Under the pieces are notes generated by a model. The model did no database searches and had not been told where the DNA came from. It worked only from the letters and a program-made list of their open reading frames with translations. A stretch of 64,000 bases of DNA from Variovorax sp. CF079 (GTDB taxonomy: Bacteria > Pseudomonadota > Gammaproteobacteria > Burkholderiales > Burkholderiaceae_C): positions 62,001 to 126,000 of the forward strand of contig NZ_FMZU01000023.1 in assembly GCF_900101545.1 (NCBI RefSeq), in the 5' to 3' direction. Made by a program: the position numbers and the translations under genes. The first letter of the stretch is position 1. Every line of letters starts with the position of its first letter. Below are positions 18,515-27,408 of the stretch, piece by piece.

Positions 18515-19270
18515 ATGTCCGATAGTTCCGCATCTGCGCAGCACGTCAAACCCTTCATCTACGAGACCGTCAGCTCCAAGGCTCTCCACTTCTGTATCAG
18601 TCACACTCAAAGCCGCATGCGACTCAGCGACCCATACGCGCTCGCTCTCGAGTACACGCGCACGATGATGGGATTCCTGCTTTTCAAGCCGGAGCCGCGG
18701 AGTATTGGAATGATCGGCTTGGGCGGTGGGTCGTTGGCCAAATTCTGCTATCGCCATTTGAGCCGCGCCCGAATCCAAATCGCCGAGATCAATTCGATGG
18801 TGATCGCATTGCGCGAGGAGTTCCACATCCCGCGCGATGACGCGCGGTTCATCGTTTTTCAAAGCGATGGGGCGGACTTTGTACGCCGCGGTTCAAGTCG
18901 TTTCGACGTGTTGATCGTCGACGGCTATGACCTTGAGGGACTGCCTGCCCAACTGTCTTCTCAAAGCTTCTACGACGACTGCCGCGAGACGCTCCAGCCC
19001 GACGGAATCATGGTGGTCAACTTGCAGTACGGCGACCCCGAAACCGACGAGCACCTGGCTCGCATCCGTCGCAGCTTCAATGGCTCGGTCCTGGTGGTCG
19101 ATGACGGCGAGGAGAGCCATAGCATCGTGTTTGCCTGCAAAGGTGACGCCCTCGAGACGTACCGCCTGGGAGCAATTCGAAGGCCGCCAGACCTCGATCC
19201 AGGCGCCGCCAGCCAGTTGCTCGCAGGGTTTGCGTTGATCGCATCGGTGCTGAAAGATCAGCGAAGCTAG
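18515..19270 (+). CDS. Spermidine-synthase-fold (class I methyltransferase-like) protein
   Basis: 251 residues. It has the nucleotide-binding Rossmann motif IGLGGGSLAKF, the acidic strand end QIAEINSMVIALREEF, the motif FQSDGADFV and the aspartate strand FDVLIVDGYD, all in the order found in polyamine aminopropyltransferases and their relatives. It lacks the N-terminal beta domain of true spermidine synthases, and several substrate residues differ, so it may be a methyltransferase-like enzyme of unknown substrate. The start at MSDSS was chosen because the family-like sequence begins shortly after it. Confidence 0.8.
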   Translation: MSDSSASAQHVKPFIYETVSSKALHFCISHTQSRMRLSDPYALALEYTRTMMGFLLFKPEPRSIGMIGLGGGSLAKFCYRHLSRARIQIAEINSMVIALREEFHIPRDDARFIVFQSDGADFVRRGSSRFDVLIVDGYDLEGLPAQLSSQSFYDDCRETLQPDGIMVVNLQYGDPETDEHLARIRRSFNGSVLVVDDGEESHSIVFACKGDALETYRLGAIRRPPDLDPGAASQLLAGFALIASVLKDQRS

Positions 19271-19342
19271 GGCTTCTTGAATCGCATGGCGTTCATATAC
19301 TATGTGTCACGGGTACCTGTTGCATTGTCATGCTGAGGATCC

Positions 19343-19621
19343 ATGGAGCTCAAAACTGCACGCCTGACTCTGCTCATTGATCCTCATGAGAAGGAAGCCT
19401 TCGAGCGACTTTGTGCGCTGCAGGATCGGACGGCGTCGCAGGTGGTGCGACAGCTGGCCCGTGACTACTTCACACAGCACGGTGTCCAGTACATGGCGCG
19501 CGGCGTGAGCGCGAGAGAGTTCGCCGCCCGATTCGACATACCGGCGCTGCGGCCGAGGTCGGATTCGCTGGGCGCCGCTCTTTCGGCCGTGAGGCGTCGA
19601 GCCGTGCGCCCCAGGGCCTGA
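19343..19621 (+). CDS. Ribbon-helix-helix regulator, paralogue directly upstream of the Hyf-like operon
   Basis: 92 residues. The first 47 (MELKTARLTLLIDP...ASQVVRQLARDYFTQHG) match the ribbon-helix-helix protein encoded at about 16.1 kb; the remaining basic tail differs. It probably binds DNA as a dimer through the N-terminal strand. Its TGA stop is followed immediately by the GGAG ribosome binding site and start of hyfB, eight bases on, so it is the first gene of the operon and a likely local regulator. A short repeat CATA-TAC-TATG lies upstream of it. Confidence 0.85.
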   Translation: MELKTARLTLLIDPHEKEAFERLCALQDRTASQVVRQLARDYFTQHGVQYMARGVSAREFAARFDIPALRPRSDSLGAALSAVRRRAVRPRA

Positions 19622-19629
19622 GGAGCAGC

Positions 19630-21645
19630 ATGCCCCCCGTCGCGCAATGGCTCCATCTCGATTGGATACTCGTTGTGACGATGGCCTGGTTGCTCGTGGG
19701 GGCCGCCGGGATCTTCGCCCTGCATCGCTTCAGCCTGGTGTCCCAGGTGCTCTTCCCCGTCGGGGCGCTGTTTGGCTTGGTGCTCTTCGGGCTTGCCATC
19801 GATGCCCTGCTTGGCGCCCCCGAGGTCGCCGTGCTGCCCATCGGGTTGCCGGCATTGCCGTTCCATCTCCGCCTGGACAGTCTGTCGGCCTACTTCCTGA
19901 TGGTGATCGGTGGAGCATCAGCCGGCATCTCCACATTTGCGGCCGGATACTTCCGCAAGGGCGAAGGCACGCCGCCCGGCCTGCTGTGCCTGGAGTACCA
20001 CGTTTTTCTGGTCAGCATGGTGGGGGTGGTCCTCGCCGACGACGCGTATTCGTTCATGGTGATGTGGGAGACGATGGCGCTGTCGTCGTTCTTCCTGGTG
20101 ACCGCGAACCACCGCATGGCTGAAGTGCGCAGCGCCGGCTATCTCTACATCACGATGGCGAGAATCGGCGCGATCGCTGTCCTGCTGTGCTTCGGTGTGC
20201 TGCAGGCCAACACGGGCGACTACACCTTCGCCAACATGCGCGCCCAGGCACTGTCGCCGTTCTGGGCCTCGGCCGGCTTCCTGCTCGCCGTGTTGGGGTT
20301 CGGCGCCAAGGCCGGCATCCTGCCCCTGCATGTGTGGCTGCCCGAAGCTCACCCCGCCGCACCCTCCCCCGTCTCGGCCATGATGAGTGGCGTCATGCTC
20401 AACACGGCCATCTACGGCCTGTTGCGCGTGTCTTTCGACTTGCTGCACACGCACCTGTGGTGGTGGGGCGGGCTGCTGCTGGCGCTCGGTTTGGCGACGG
20501 CCCTGTTCGGCGTGATCTTCGCGGCGGTGCAGACCGACATGAAGCGGCTGCTGGCCTATTCGTCGATCGAGAACATGGGCCTGCTGTTCGTCGGCATGGG
20601 CCTGACCTTGATTTTCTCGGCCTACGACATGAAGCCGATGGCCGCACTCGCGTTGACTGCGACCCTCTATCACGTCGCGAGCCACGCCTTTTTCAAGAGC
20701 CTGCTCTTCCTCGGCACCGGCAGCGTGCTTCATGCCACTTCCGAGAGAAGCCTCGGCAAGCTGGGGGGCCTGATCCGGACCATGCCCTGGGTCGCCTGGC
20801 TCACGCTGTTGGGCGTGCTGACCAGCGCGGGTCTGCCGCCGCTGGGGGGCTTCGTATCAGAATGGCTGCTGCTCCAGAGCTTCCTCTTCACGCCGGGGCT
20901 GCCGGTGCCGTTGCTGACCATGCTCATCCCGGTGGTCGCCGCACTCATCGCTCTGGTCGCAGCGCTGGCCGGCTACACAATGGTCAAGTTCTTCGGCGTG
21001 ATCTTCCTCGGGCAGCCGCGCGAGGACAAGCTCACCCACGCCCACGATGCCGGCCGCTGGGAGCGCATGGGTATGGTATGGCTGGCGCTCGGCTGCATCG
21101 CGCTCGGACTGCTGCCGACACAATTCATTCAGCTGATGGACCCTGTGACGCAGCAGCTTGTCGAGTCGGGTCTCGGCGCCAAGGTGGCAGCCAATGGCTG
21201 GCTGTTGGCGCCGAACAGTCTCGCGCAGGCCAGCTACGGCCCCGTGATCTTCCTGCTCGGCATCCTGGGGAGCTTTGCGTTCGCCTTCCTGCTCGTGCGG
21301 AAGCTCTACCACGGCCGCGTGCGTCGCGGCCTGCCCTGGGCCTGCGGCTTCCCGTGGGGCACAGCACGCATGCAGGACACCGCCGAAGGATTCGGCCAGC
21401 CGATCCGCCAGATCTTCGAACCTTTCTTCCTGATGCGACGTGATCTGCCCACGCCCTTCGACGCGAAACCGCGCTACCGCGTAACGGTGGAGGATCACTT
21501 CTGGCGCTGGCTCTATGTGCCCATCGTCGACCTGGCGGCGTACCTCGCGCGGCTGATCGGCCTGATGCAGCAAGGGCGAATCTCGGTCTACCTGCTGTAC
21601 AGCTTCCTGACGCTGGTGGCCACGTTGCTCGTGGTGATGCGATGA
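19630..21645 (+). CDS. hyfB: HyfB-like proton-translocating membrane subunit (NuoL/M-like)
   Basis: 671 residues with about 16 membrane helices. It has the antiporter-core motifs of this family: MVMWETMALSSFFLV with the buried Glu, FGAKAGILPLHVWLPEAHPAAPSPVSAMMSG with Lys and His of the proton path, and AVQTDMKRLLAYSSIENMG. It forms part of the membrane arm of a complex-I-like or group 4 hydrogenase-like assembly and should move protons or Na+. It is the first structural gene, coupled to the ribbon-helix-helix gene before it and seven bases from hyfC. Confidence 0.9.
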   Translation: MPPVAQWLHLDWILVVTMAWLLVGAAGIFALHRFSLVSQVLFPVGALFGLVLFGLAIDALLGAPEVAVLPIGLPALPFHLRLDSLSAYFLMVIGGASAGISTFAAGYFRKGEGTPPGLLCLEYHVFLVSMVGVVLADDAYSFMVMWETMALSSFFLVTANHRMAEVRSAGYLYITMARIGAIAVLLCFGVLQANTGDYTFANMRAQALSPFWASAGFLLAVLGFGAKAGILPLHVWLPEAHPAAPSPVSAMMSGVMLNTAIYGLLRVSFDLLHTHLWWWGGLLLALGLATALFGVIFAAVQTDMKRLLAYSSIENMGLLFVGMGLTLIFSAYDMKPMAALALTATLYHVASHAFFKSLLFLGTGSVLHATSERSLGKLGGLIRTMPWVAWLTLLGVLTSAGLPPLGGFVSEWLLLQSFLFTPGLPVPLLTMLIPVVAALIALVAALAGYTMVKFFGVIFLGQPREDKLTHAHDAGRWERMGMVWLALGCIALGLLPTQFIQLMDPVTQQLVESGLGAKVAANGWLLAPNSLAQASYGPVIFLLGILGSFAFAFLLVRKLYHGRVRRGLPWACGFPWGTARMQDTAEGFGQPIRQIFEPFFLMRRDLPTPFDAKPRYRVTVEDHFWRWLYVPIVDLAAYLARLIGLMQQGRISVYLLYSFLTLVATLLVVMR

Positions 21646-21652
21646 GGTCGCC

Positions 21653-22600
21653 ATGAGCTTCGCCGGCTTCATGTCGCAGTTGCTGGAGATCGTCATCGCG
21701 ATCGGGCTGGCACCCCTGCTCACCGGCTGGGTCAACCTGTGGCGCGCGTGGCTCCAGAACAAGTCCGCGCCCAGCCTCTGGCAGCCCTACCGGATGCTGC
21801 ACAAGCTGTTCAACAAGGAGTCGATGGTCGCCGACCATGCATCGCGACTGTTTCGCGTCGCGCCCTATGTGATGTTCGGATGCATGGTGCTGGCTTGCGC
21901 CATCATCCCCACGCTGTCGACCGATCTACCGCTGGCGCCAGCGGCCGATGCGATCGCACTCGTCGGCCTGTTCGCCCTGGCGCGAGTGTTCATCTCGTTG
22001 GCCGCCATGGACATCGGCACCGCGTTCGGCACCATGGGTGCGCGGCGCGAGATGCTGGTTGGTTTTCTTGCCGAACCTGCCTTGTTGATGGTGCTGTTCT
22101 CGGCTTCGCTGATTTCCCAGTCGACCTCGCTCACCACGATAGTCGAGACGCTGGCGCACCGCGAACTGGCGATCTATCCCGGTATGGCCTTTGCCGGGGT
22201 CGCATTCACGATGGTGTCGCTGGCCGAGAACGCGCGCGTGCCGGTCGACAACCCGGCCACGCACCTTGAGCTGACGATGATCCACGAGGCGCTCATCCTC
22301 GAGTACTCGGGCCGCCACCTGGCGTTGATCGAATGGGCGGCCAGCCTGAAGCTGTTCGCCTATTCGTGCATCGGCCTGGCCCTGTTCTTCCCTTGGGGCG
22401 TTGCCGAGGCCCAGGCGCCGCTGGAGATGTTGCTGGCGCTGCCCGTGTTGGTGATCAAGCTCGCCGTGGGCGGCTTTCTGCTTGCCGCGCTGGAGACGGC
22501 AAGCGCCAAGATGCGCATCTTCCGCGTGCCCGAGTTCCTGGCCACCGCCTTCCTGCTTGCGGTGATCGGCATGCTGGTGCACCTGCTGCTCAACCAGTGA
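21653..22600 (+). CDS. hyfC: HyfC/HycD-like membrane subunit (NuoH-like)
   Basis: 315 residues, about eight membrane helices. It has the NuoH-type loop sequences that contact the electron-transfer module (LWQPYRMLHKLFNKES near residues 42-57, and AENARVPVDNPATHLELTMIHEA near 194-216). It connects the peripheral arm to the proton channels. It starts seven bases after hyfB and its stop is one base before the next start, so the genes are co-translated. Confidence 0.92.
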   Translation: MSFAGFMSQLLEIVIAIGLAPLLTGWVNLWRAWLQNKSAPSLWQPYRMLHKLFNKESMVADHASRLFRVAPYVMFGCMVLACAIIPTLSTDLPLAPAADAIALVGLFALARVFISLAAMDIGTAFGTMGARREMLVGFLAEPALLMVLFSASLISQSTSLTTIVETLAHRELAIYPGMAFAGVAFTMVSLAENARVPVDNPATHLELTMIHEALILEYSGRHLALIEWAASLKLFAYSCIGLALFFPWGVAEAQAPLEMLLALPVLVIKLAVGGFLLAALETASAKMRIFRVPEFLATAFLLAVIGMLVHLLLNQ

Positions 22601-22601
22601 C

Positions 22602-23264
22602 ATGAGCAGCGGCATCCTGACCCAACTCGTCAACCTGCTCGGTGCGGTGCTGCTGATGCTCGCATTCGCGATGATCTCGCAGCGGCGCATCCTCACCCTG
22701 ATTCACCTGTTCACGATGCAGGGTGCGGCGCTGGCGCTCGCGACCGCCGTGGTCGGCTATGCGACCGACCAGCACCACCTGTACCTGTCAGCCGGGCTGA
22801 CCTTGGTGCTCAAGGTGCTGCTGATTCCATACCTGCTGCACCGGGTCATCGACCGTCTCGACATCCGCTGGGACGTCGAGACACTGATCAATATCCCGAC
22901 GACGATGCTGATCGGCATCGGGGTCGTGATCTTCGCCTTCAATCTGGCGATACCGATCTCCCAGCTGTCCTCGGCGCTGGCCAGCGGCACACTGGGCATC
23001 GCGCTGGCCTGCGTGCTGCTGTCGTTCCTGATGATGATCACGCGTGCGAAGGCGGTTCCGCAGGTGATCGGCTTCCTCGCGATGGAGAACGGCCTGTTCT
23101 TTGCCGCCACGTCGGCCACCTACGGGATGCCGATGGTGGTCGAGTTCGGCATCGCGCTGGACGTGCTGATCGGCGTGCTGATTCTGGGCGTGTTCATGTT
23201 CCAGATTCGCGAGCAGTTCGACAGCCTGGACATCCGCCACCTCGAGAAGCTGAAGGACGACTGA
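22602..23264 (+). CDS. hyfE: HyfE-like membrane subunit (NuoK-like)
   Basis: 220 residues with about six membrane helices. Sequence features are those of HyfE: NuoK-like central helices (LIHLFTMQGAALALATAVV; GFLAMENGLFFAA with a conserved buried Glu) and a charged C-terminus (DIRHLEKLKDD). It is thought to complete the proton path next to HyfB and HyfF. It is one base from hyfC and one base from hyfF. Confidence 0.9.
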   Translation: MSSGILTQLVNLLGAVLLMLAFAMISQRRILTLIHLFTMQGAALALATAVVGYATDQHHLYLSAGLTLVLKVLLIPYLLHRVIDRLDIRWDVETLINIPTTMLIGIGVVIFAFNLAIPISQLSSALASGTLGIALACVLLSFLMMITRAKAVPQVIGFLAMENGLFFAATSATYGMPMVVEFGIALDVLIGVLILGVFMFQIREQFDSLDIRHLEKLKDD

Positions 23265-23265
23265 G

Positions 23266-24720
23266 GTGCTCGCATTGGCCTTCCTCCTCGCAACTCCGCT
23301 GGCCGGCGGACTGGTGCTGGCGCTGGTCGGCCATCGCGACAACGCGCGCGACGTCAACGTCGCCTTCAGCCTGGGCACCTTCGTCGCCGCCTGCGTGCTC
23401 ACGGCGCAGATCGTCAAGAGCGGGCCGATGCTGGTGTGGGACCGCGAGTTCTACATCGACCCGCTGAACGTCTTTCTCGTCACGCTGACCGCATTCGTCG
23501 GCCTGACCACTTCCATCTTCTCGCGCCCCTACATGCGCGTGGAGCGCGACCACGGCAAGATGACGCCGCCGCGCCTGCGCCTGTACCACAGCATGTACCA
23601 GCTGTTCAGCTTCACGATGCTGCTGGCACTGACGACCAACAACATGGGCATCATCTGGGTCGCGATGGAAGCCGCCACGCTGACCACCGTGCTGCTGGTC
23701 AGCGTCTATCGCACCGCGGCCAGTCTCGAGGCCGCATGGAAATACTTCATCCTGTGCGGCGTGGGCATCGCCCAGGCGTTGTTCGGAACGGTGTTGCTCT
23801 ACATGGCGGCCGAAAAGGTGATCGGCCCCGAGGGCGGCGCCTTGCTCTGGACCAACCTCGATGCAGTGAAGGACCAGCTCGACCCGAACATCATCACGCT
23901 GGCGTTCGCGTTCCTGTTCATCGGCTACGGTACCAAGGTCGGGCTGGTGCCGGTCCACAACTGGCTGCCGGACGCGCATGCCGAGGGTCCGACGCCGGTG
24001 TCGGCCGTGCTGTCGGGCCTGCTGCTGAACGTCGCACTCTACGCAATCCTGCGCTGCAAGGTGCTGACCGATGGTGCGCTGCACTATCCTCTGGCCGGCC
24101 GGTTGATGATGGGCTTCGGCCTGCTGTCGGTGGTGGCGGCAGTGTTCTTCCTGATCCGGCAGAAGGATGTGAAGCGCATGTTCGCCTACTCGTCGATCGA
24201 GCACATGGGGATGATGACCTTCGCTTTCGGCATGGGCGGCCCGATCGCCAACTACGCCGGGCTGCTGCACATGACGGTGCATTCGCTGATCAAGTCCGCG
24301 ATCTTCTTTGCCGTCGGCCATGCCACGCAAAAGGCGGGCACCCAGATCATGGAAGACATCCGCGGGCTCATCAAGGTCAGCCCGACGGTCGCCTGGGGGA
24401 TGATGCTCGGATCGCTCGCCATCCTCGGCATGCCGCCGTTCGGGGTCTTCGCCAGCGAGTTCCTGATCGTCACGACCGCAATGCGCGAGCAGCCCTGGGC
24501 GACGCCGTTCCTGCTGATCGCCCTGGGCCTGGCGTTTGCATCCGTCTTCAGCCGGGTGCAGCCGATGGTCTTCGGCGAGACCAACGTCAAGCCCCTGGCG
24601 CATCCGCCGGCCCTGGTTCCGGTGTTCGTGCATCTGGCGCTTGGCCTGATGCTCGGCGTCTACATCCCACCCTATCTCAACGCCTGGTACGTCCAGGCGG
24701 CGGCGATGCTGGGGAACTGA
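23266..24720 (+). CDS. hyfF: HyfF-like proton-translocating membrane subunit (NuoN/M-like)
   Basis: 484 residues, about 14 helices, with the antiporter-family motifs GIIWVAMEAATLTTVLLVSVY, GTKVGLVPVHNWLPDAHAEG and KDVKRMFAYSSIEHMG. It probably forms a second proton channel next to HyfB. The start is GTG, chosen because the preceding gene ends one base before it and no ATG precedes the first helix. The following gene begins four bases after its stop. Confidence 0.9.
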   Translation: MLALAFLLATPLAGGLVLALVGHRDNARDVNVAFSLGTFVAACVLTAQIVKSGPMLVWDREFYIDPLNVFLVTLTAFVGLTTSIFSRPYMRVERDHGKMTPPRLRLYHSMYQLFSFTMLLALTTNNMGIIWVAMEAATLTTVLLVSVYRTAASLEAAWKYFILCGVGIAQALFGTVLLYMAAEKVIGPEGGALLWTNLDAVKDQLDPNIITLAFAFLFIGYGTKVGLVPVHNWLPDAHAEGPTPVSAVLSGLLLNVALYAILRCKVLTDGALHYPLAGRLMMGFGLLSVVAAVFFLIRQKDVKRMFAYSSIEHMGMMTFAFGMGGPIANYAGLLHMTVHSLIKSAIFFAVGHATQKAGTQIMEDIRGLIKVSPTVAWGMMLGSLAILGMPPFGVFASEFLIVTTAMREQPWATPFLLIALGLAFASVFSRVQPMVFGETNVKPLAHPPALVPVFVHLALGLMLGVYIPPYLNAWYVQAAAMLGN

Positions 24721-24724
24721 GCAA

Positions 24725-26278
24725 ATGGCACGGCCGGAACTCGGACTCGATCTGCGGCGCCTGTCGGCGCCGACGCCCATTTGGCATGGGCGCGTGGGTC
24801 GGGACGCCTGGAGCGCCATGGCGCGCAGCATCGCGGACATGGGTGGGCGCCTGATCTCAGTCTGGGGCGTCGATCGCAGCGCATCGGGCGAGGCCATGGC
24901 GGCGTGTGCAGCCTATGCGGTCCCCCAGGGGCTGGTCTGGCTCGAACTGAAGCTGGACGATGCAGCGCAAGGGTTTCCCGATCTGGCCATCGCATTCCCG
25001 TGCGCGGCGCGCATGCAACGCGCCGTGGCCGACCTGTCAGGCATCCGAGCCGAGGGTAGCCGTGACGATCGCCCCTGGCTCGACCACGGGGTGTGGCCAC
25101 CCGGATCATTGCCACTGCAGCACAAACCCCAGCCCGAAGCATCTGCTACCGCCGGCGCGCTACCTGCCGACTACCCCTTCGTGCGCGTCGACGGCGACGG
25201 GGTGCACGAGATCGCCGTCGGGCCCGTGCATGCCGGCATCATCGAGCCTGGCCACTTTCGGTTCTCCGTCGTGGGCGAGAAGGTGCTCAGGCTCGAACAG
25301 CACCTCGGGTACACGCACAAGGGCATCGAGCGCCGGTTCATGGAACTGATGCCGCTCGAGGGACACCGCCTCGCGGGACGCATCTCGGGCGACACGACGG
25401 CGGCCTACGCCTGGGCCTACAGCATGGCGCTGGAGTCAGCCTGGGGCGGCGAGGTCCCGGACCGCGCCAACTGGCTGCGTGCGCTGATGCTGGAGCGCGA
25501 ACGCGTGGCCAATCATCTGGGCGACCTCGGCGCTCTTGGGAACGATGCGGCCCTGGCCTTCGGCCTGGCGCAGTTCTCGCGCCTGCGCGAAGACTGGTTG
25601 CGCCTGTCCAAGGAGATCTTCGGCCACCGCCTGATGATGGACGCCATCGTGCCCGGCGGCGTGGCGATCGATTTGACGCCAATGAAGCGGGATCGCCTTT
25701 GCATGCAGTGCGATGTGATCGAGCGAGAGGTGCGCGCGCTGCGACGTGTGTACGACGAACATGCGGGCCTGCAGGACCGCTTTGTCGGCACCGGGCGGGT
25801 GACGCCCCAACTGGCCGCGCAACTCGGCCTCTCGGGCCTTGCGGGACGCGCCAGCGGGCAGACGGCCGATCTGCGCTGCAGCTTCCCATGGCCGCCTTAC
25901 GATCGGCTCAAGGTTGCGATCGCCACATCCAGCGACGGCGATGTCGCTGCGCGCGTGACGATGCGGTTCGAAGAGGCCTTCGAGTCATTGCGGCTCATCC
26001 GCGCCATCTGCGCTGGCTTGCCGGACGGCGCCGCTCGCACCGAGATCCGGCCTCAGGCGTCGGCATCGCTGGGGGCGGGCTGGGTCGAAGGCTGGCGGGG
26101 CGAGGTTTTCGTCGCACTGGAGATCGGGAGCGATGGTCGCATCGTGCGATGCCATTGCCATGATCCGTCCTGGCAGAACTGGCCAGTGCTCGAGCACGCC
26201 ATCATCGGCAACATCGTTCCGGACTTCCCGCTGATCAACAAGTCCTTCAACCTCAGTTATTCGGGGCACGACCTCTGA
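24725..26278 (+). CDS. hyfG: HyfG/HycE-like large subunit (NuoC-NuoD fusion) lacking the NiFe-binding cysteines
   Basis: 517 residues: a NuoC-like part (about 1-145) joined to a NuoD-like part. In real [NiFe] hydrogenases the large subunit carries a CxxC near the start of the NuoD-like part and another at the C-terminus. Here the first position reads GRISGDTTAAYA (S221-T224, where R-x-C-G-x-C is expected) and the end reads INKSFNLSYSGHDL, with no cysteine. So it cannot hold a NiFe site. This matches the Ehr-type relatives of hydrogenases and complex I. The residue pattern at the quinone-like cavity is otherwise well preserved, so the protein is probably functional. It overlaps the next gene by one base. 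Confidence 0.9.
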   Translation: MARPELGLDLRRLSAPTPIWHGRVGRDAWSAMARSIADMGGRLISVWGVDRSASGEAMAACAAYAVPQGLVWLELKLDDAAQGFPDLAIAFPCAARMQRAVADLSGIRAEGSRDDRPWLDHGVWPPGSLPLQHKPQPEASATAGALPADYPFVRVDGDGVHEIAVGPVHAGIIEPGHFRFSVVGEKVLRLEQHLGYTHKGIERRFMELMPLEGHRLAGRISGDTTAAYAWAYSMALESAWGGEVPDRANWLRALMLERERVANHLGDLGALGNDAALAFGLAQFSRLREDWLRLSKEIFGHRLMMDAIVPGGVAIDLTPMKRDRLCMQCDVIEREVRALRRVYDEHAGLQDRFVGTGRVTPQLAAQLGLSGLAGRASGQTADLRCSFPWPPYDRLKVAIATSSDGDVAARVTMRFEEAFESLRLIRAICAGLPDGAARTEIRPQASASLGAGWVEGWRGEVFVALEIGSDGRIVRCHCHDPSWQNWPVLEHAIIGNIVPDFPLINKSFNLSYSGHDL

Positions 26279-26808
26279 TGTGGCACATCCTCAAGCAGAT
26301 CGTGCGCACCGGCATCGTCACTGAGCCGGCGCCGCAGGTTGACGATGCCGAACACGCCGCGGTCGATCGCATTCAGCGCGACCTACTGGCCATCCTTGGC
26401 CAGGCGCTGACGATCCGCGAGGTCGATGCCGGCTCATGCAACGGCTGTGAACTCGAGATCCACGCACTCAACAACCCCTACTACAACATCGAGGGACTCG
26501 GCATCAAGTTCGTCGCCAGTCCGCGCCACGCCGATATGCTGCTGGTGACTGGGCCGGTGTCGCGCAACATGGAAGAGGCATTGCGGCGCACCTACGACGC
26601 TACGCCGGAACCGAAGCTGGTGGTCGCCGTTGGCGATTGCGGCTGCACCGGCGGCATCTTCGGTGAGAGCTATGCCAGCTGTGGCAAGGTAGCGAACGTG
26701 ATTCCTGTCGATGTGGCGATACCCGGCTGTCCCCCACCGCCGGTCGACATCTTGCGCGGGATCCTCAGCGCCGTTCGACAACGTAAGGCACAGCCCGGCA
26801 CGCGTTAG
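26278..26808 (+). CDS. hyfI: HyfI-like small subunit (NuoB-like, N2 iron-sulphur cluster)
   Basis: 176 residues. It keeps the four cysteines for the N2-type [4Fe-4S] cluster (C54 and C57 in SCNGCE, C121 in GDCGC, C151 in IPGCPPPP) and so can pass single electrons to the large subunit. It is the last gene of the operon. No 8Fe ferredoxin (HyfH/NuoI) gene follows, so the electron donor to this cluster is unknown. The next frame downstream is broken and unrelated. Confidence 0.93.
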   Translation: MWHILKQIVRTGIVTEPAPQVDDAEHAAVDRIQRDLLAILGQALTIREVDAGSCNGCELEIHALNNPYYNIEGLGIKFVASPRHADMLLVTGPVSRNMEEALRRTYDATPEPKLVVAVGDCGCTGGIFGESYASCGKVANVIPVDVAIPGCPPPPVDILRGILSAVRQRKAQPGTR

Positions 26809-26810
26809 CC

Positions 26811-27408
26811 ATGAAGAGTGCCGACGGGTTCCTGCTTGAGGCGAAAGGCACCGAGATCGGCGCTACGCCTGCGCCCGCCCCCCACCCACTCCTCTTCAAA
26901 CCCTGGATTTCGGCGCCCGCGAACATCGTGGTCTACGAGTTCAGTGCTCGCCTCGACGAGAACTGCGAAGCTGCGGCAGCCGAGCAGATCCTCAAGGCCC
27001 GGTGCCTCTACAACGCTGTGATCCGGTGCGTTCGCGCTGTGCACGGGGAAATGAACGCCTGGGTGCTGGAGCGCGCAGGCCCCCGTGCCAAGGCCTAGCA
27101 GGATCAGCTGCCGGCCTGCGAACTCGAGATCTCGGCTGCGAAGGCCGCGGCGGATGTCGAGCGGCTGCGCATCCTCGCGCCCCAACGGATCACGCTGGGC
27201 ATGGAGCTGACCGGACTGCTGCGACCGACACGCGAGAAGTACCGCGCAGAAATCCGGTCGCTGTTCTTTGCCCGGGTCGGCAATACCACGACGACCGAGA
27301 CCTACCAACTGCGCTGCCAGGCAGTCAACGACGGCTTGGGCTGGGCGACCGCAACAGCCGTTCTCGACAGCGCGTTGCTTGCGTGGAAAAGTCTCTCGCT
27401 CTCGGGCT
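26811..27408 (+). pseudogene. Broken gene, possibly the N-terminal half of a TnpB/compact type V Cas12-like protein
   Basis: An ATG frame starting three bases after hyfI is interrupted by TAG at 27096 but continues in the same frame to about 27405. The whole reads as a helical, charged protein with NIVVYEFSARL, ILKARCLYNAVI, a long basic coiled region, LLRPTREKYRAEIRSL and GLGWATATAVLDSALLAWKSL. The order of a wedge strand, a LYN-like helix, a long helical hairpin and a WATxxxVLD helix is how I remember the N-terminal part of small type V (V-U/Cas12m-like) and some TnpB-like proteins. The nuclease half is absent and I saw no CRISPR array nearby. Treat the family as a guess; the decay is certain. 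Confidence 0.35.

Noticed and set aside
23194..24897. Minus-strand open frame of 567 codons, His- and Gln-rich
   Set aside because: Antisense shadow of the hyfF-like gene; no start signal and no family.
19630..26808. Calling the operon a true [NiFe] hydrogenase
   Set aside because: Both NiFe cysteine motifs are absent from the large subunit and no maturation genes are in the window.
26811..27408. CRISPR array near the Cas12/TnpB-like fragment
   Set aside because: No direct repeats of 20-40 bases with regular spacing were seen on either side by eye.
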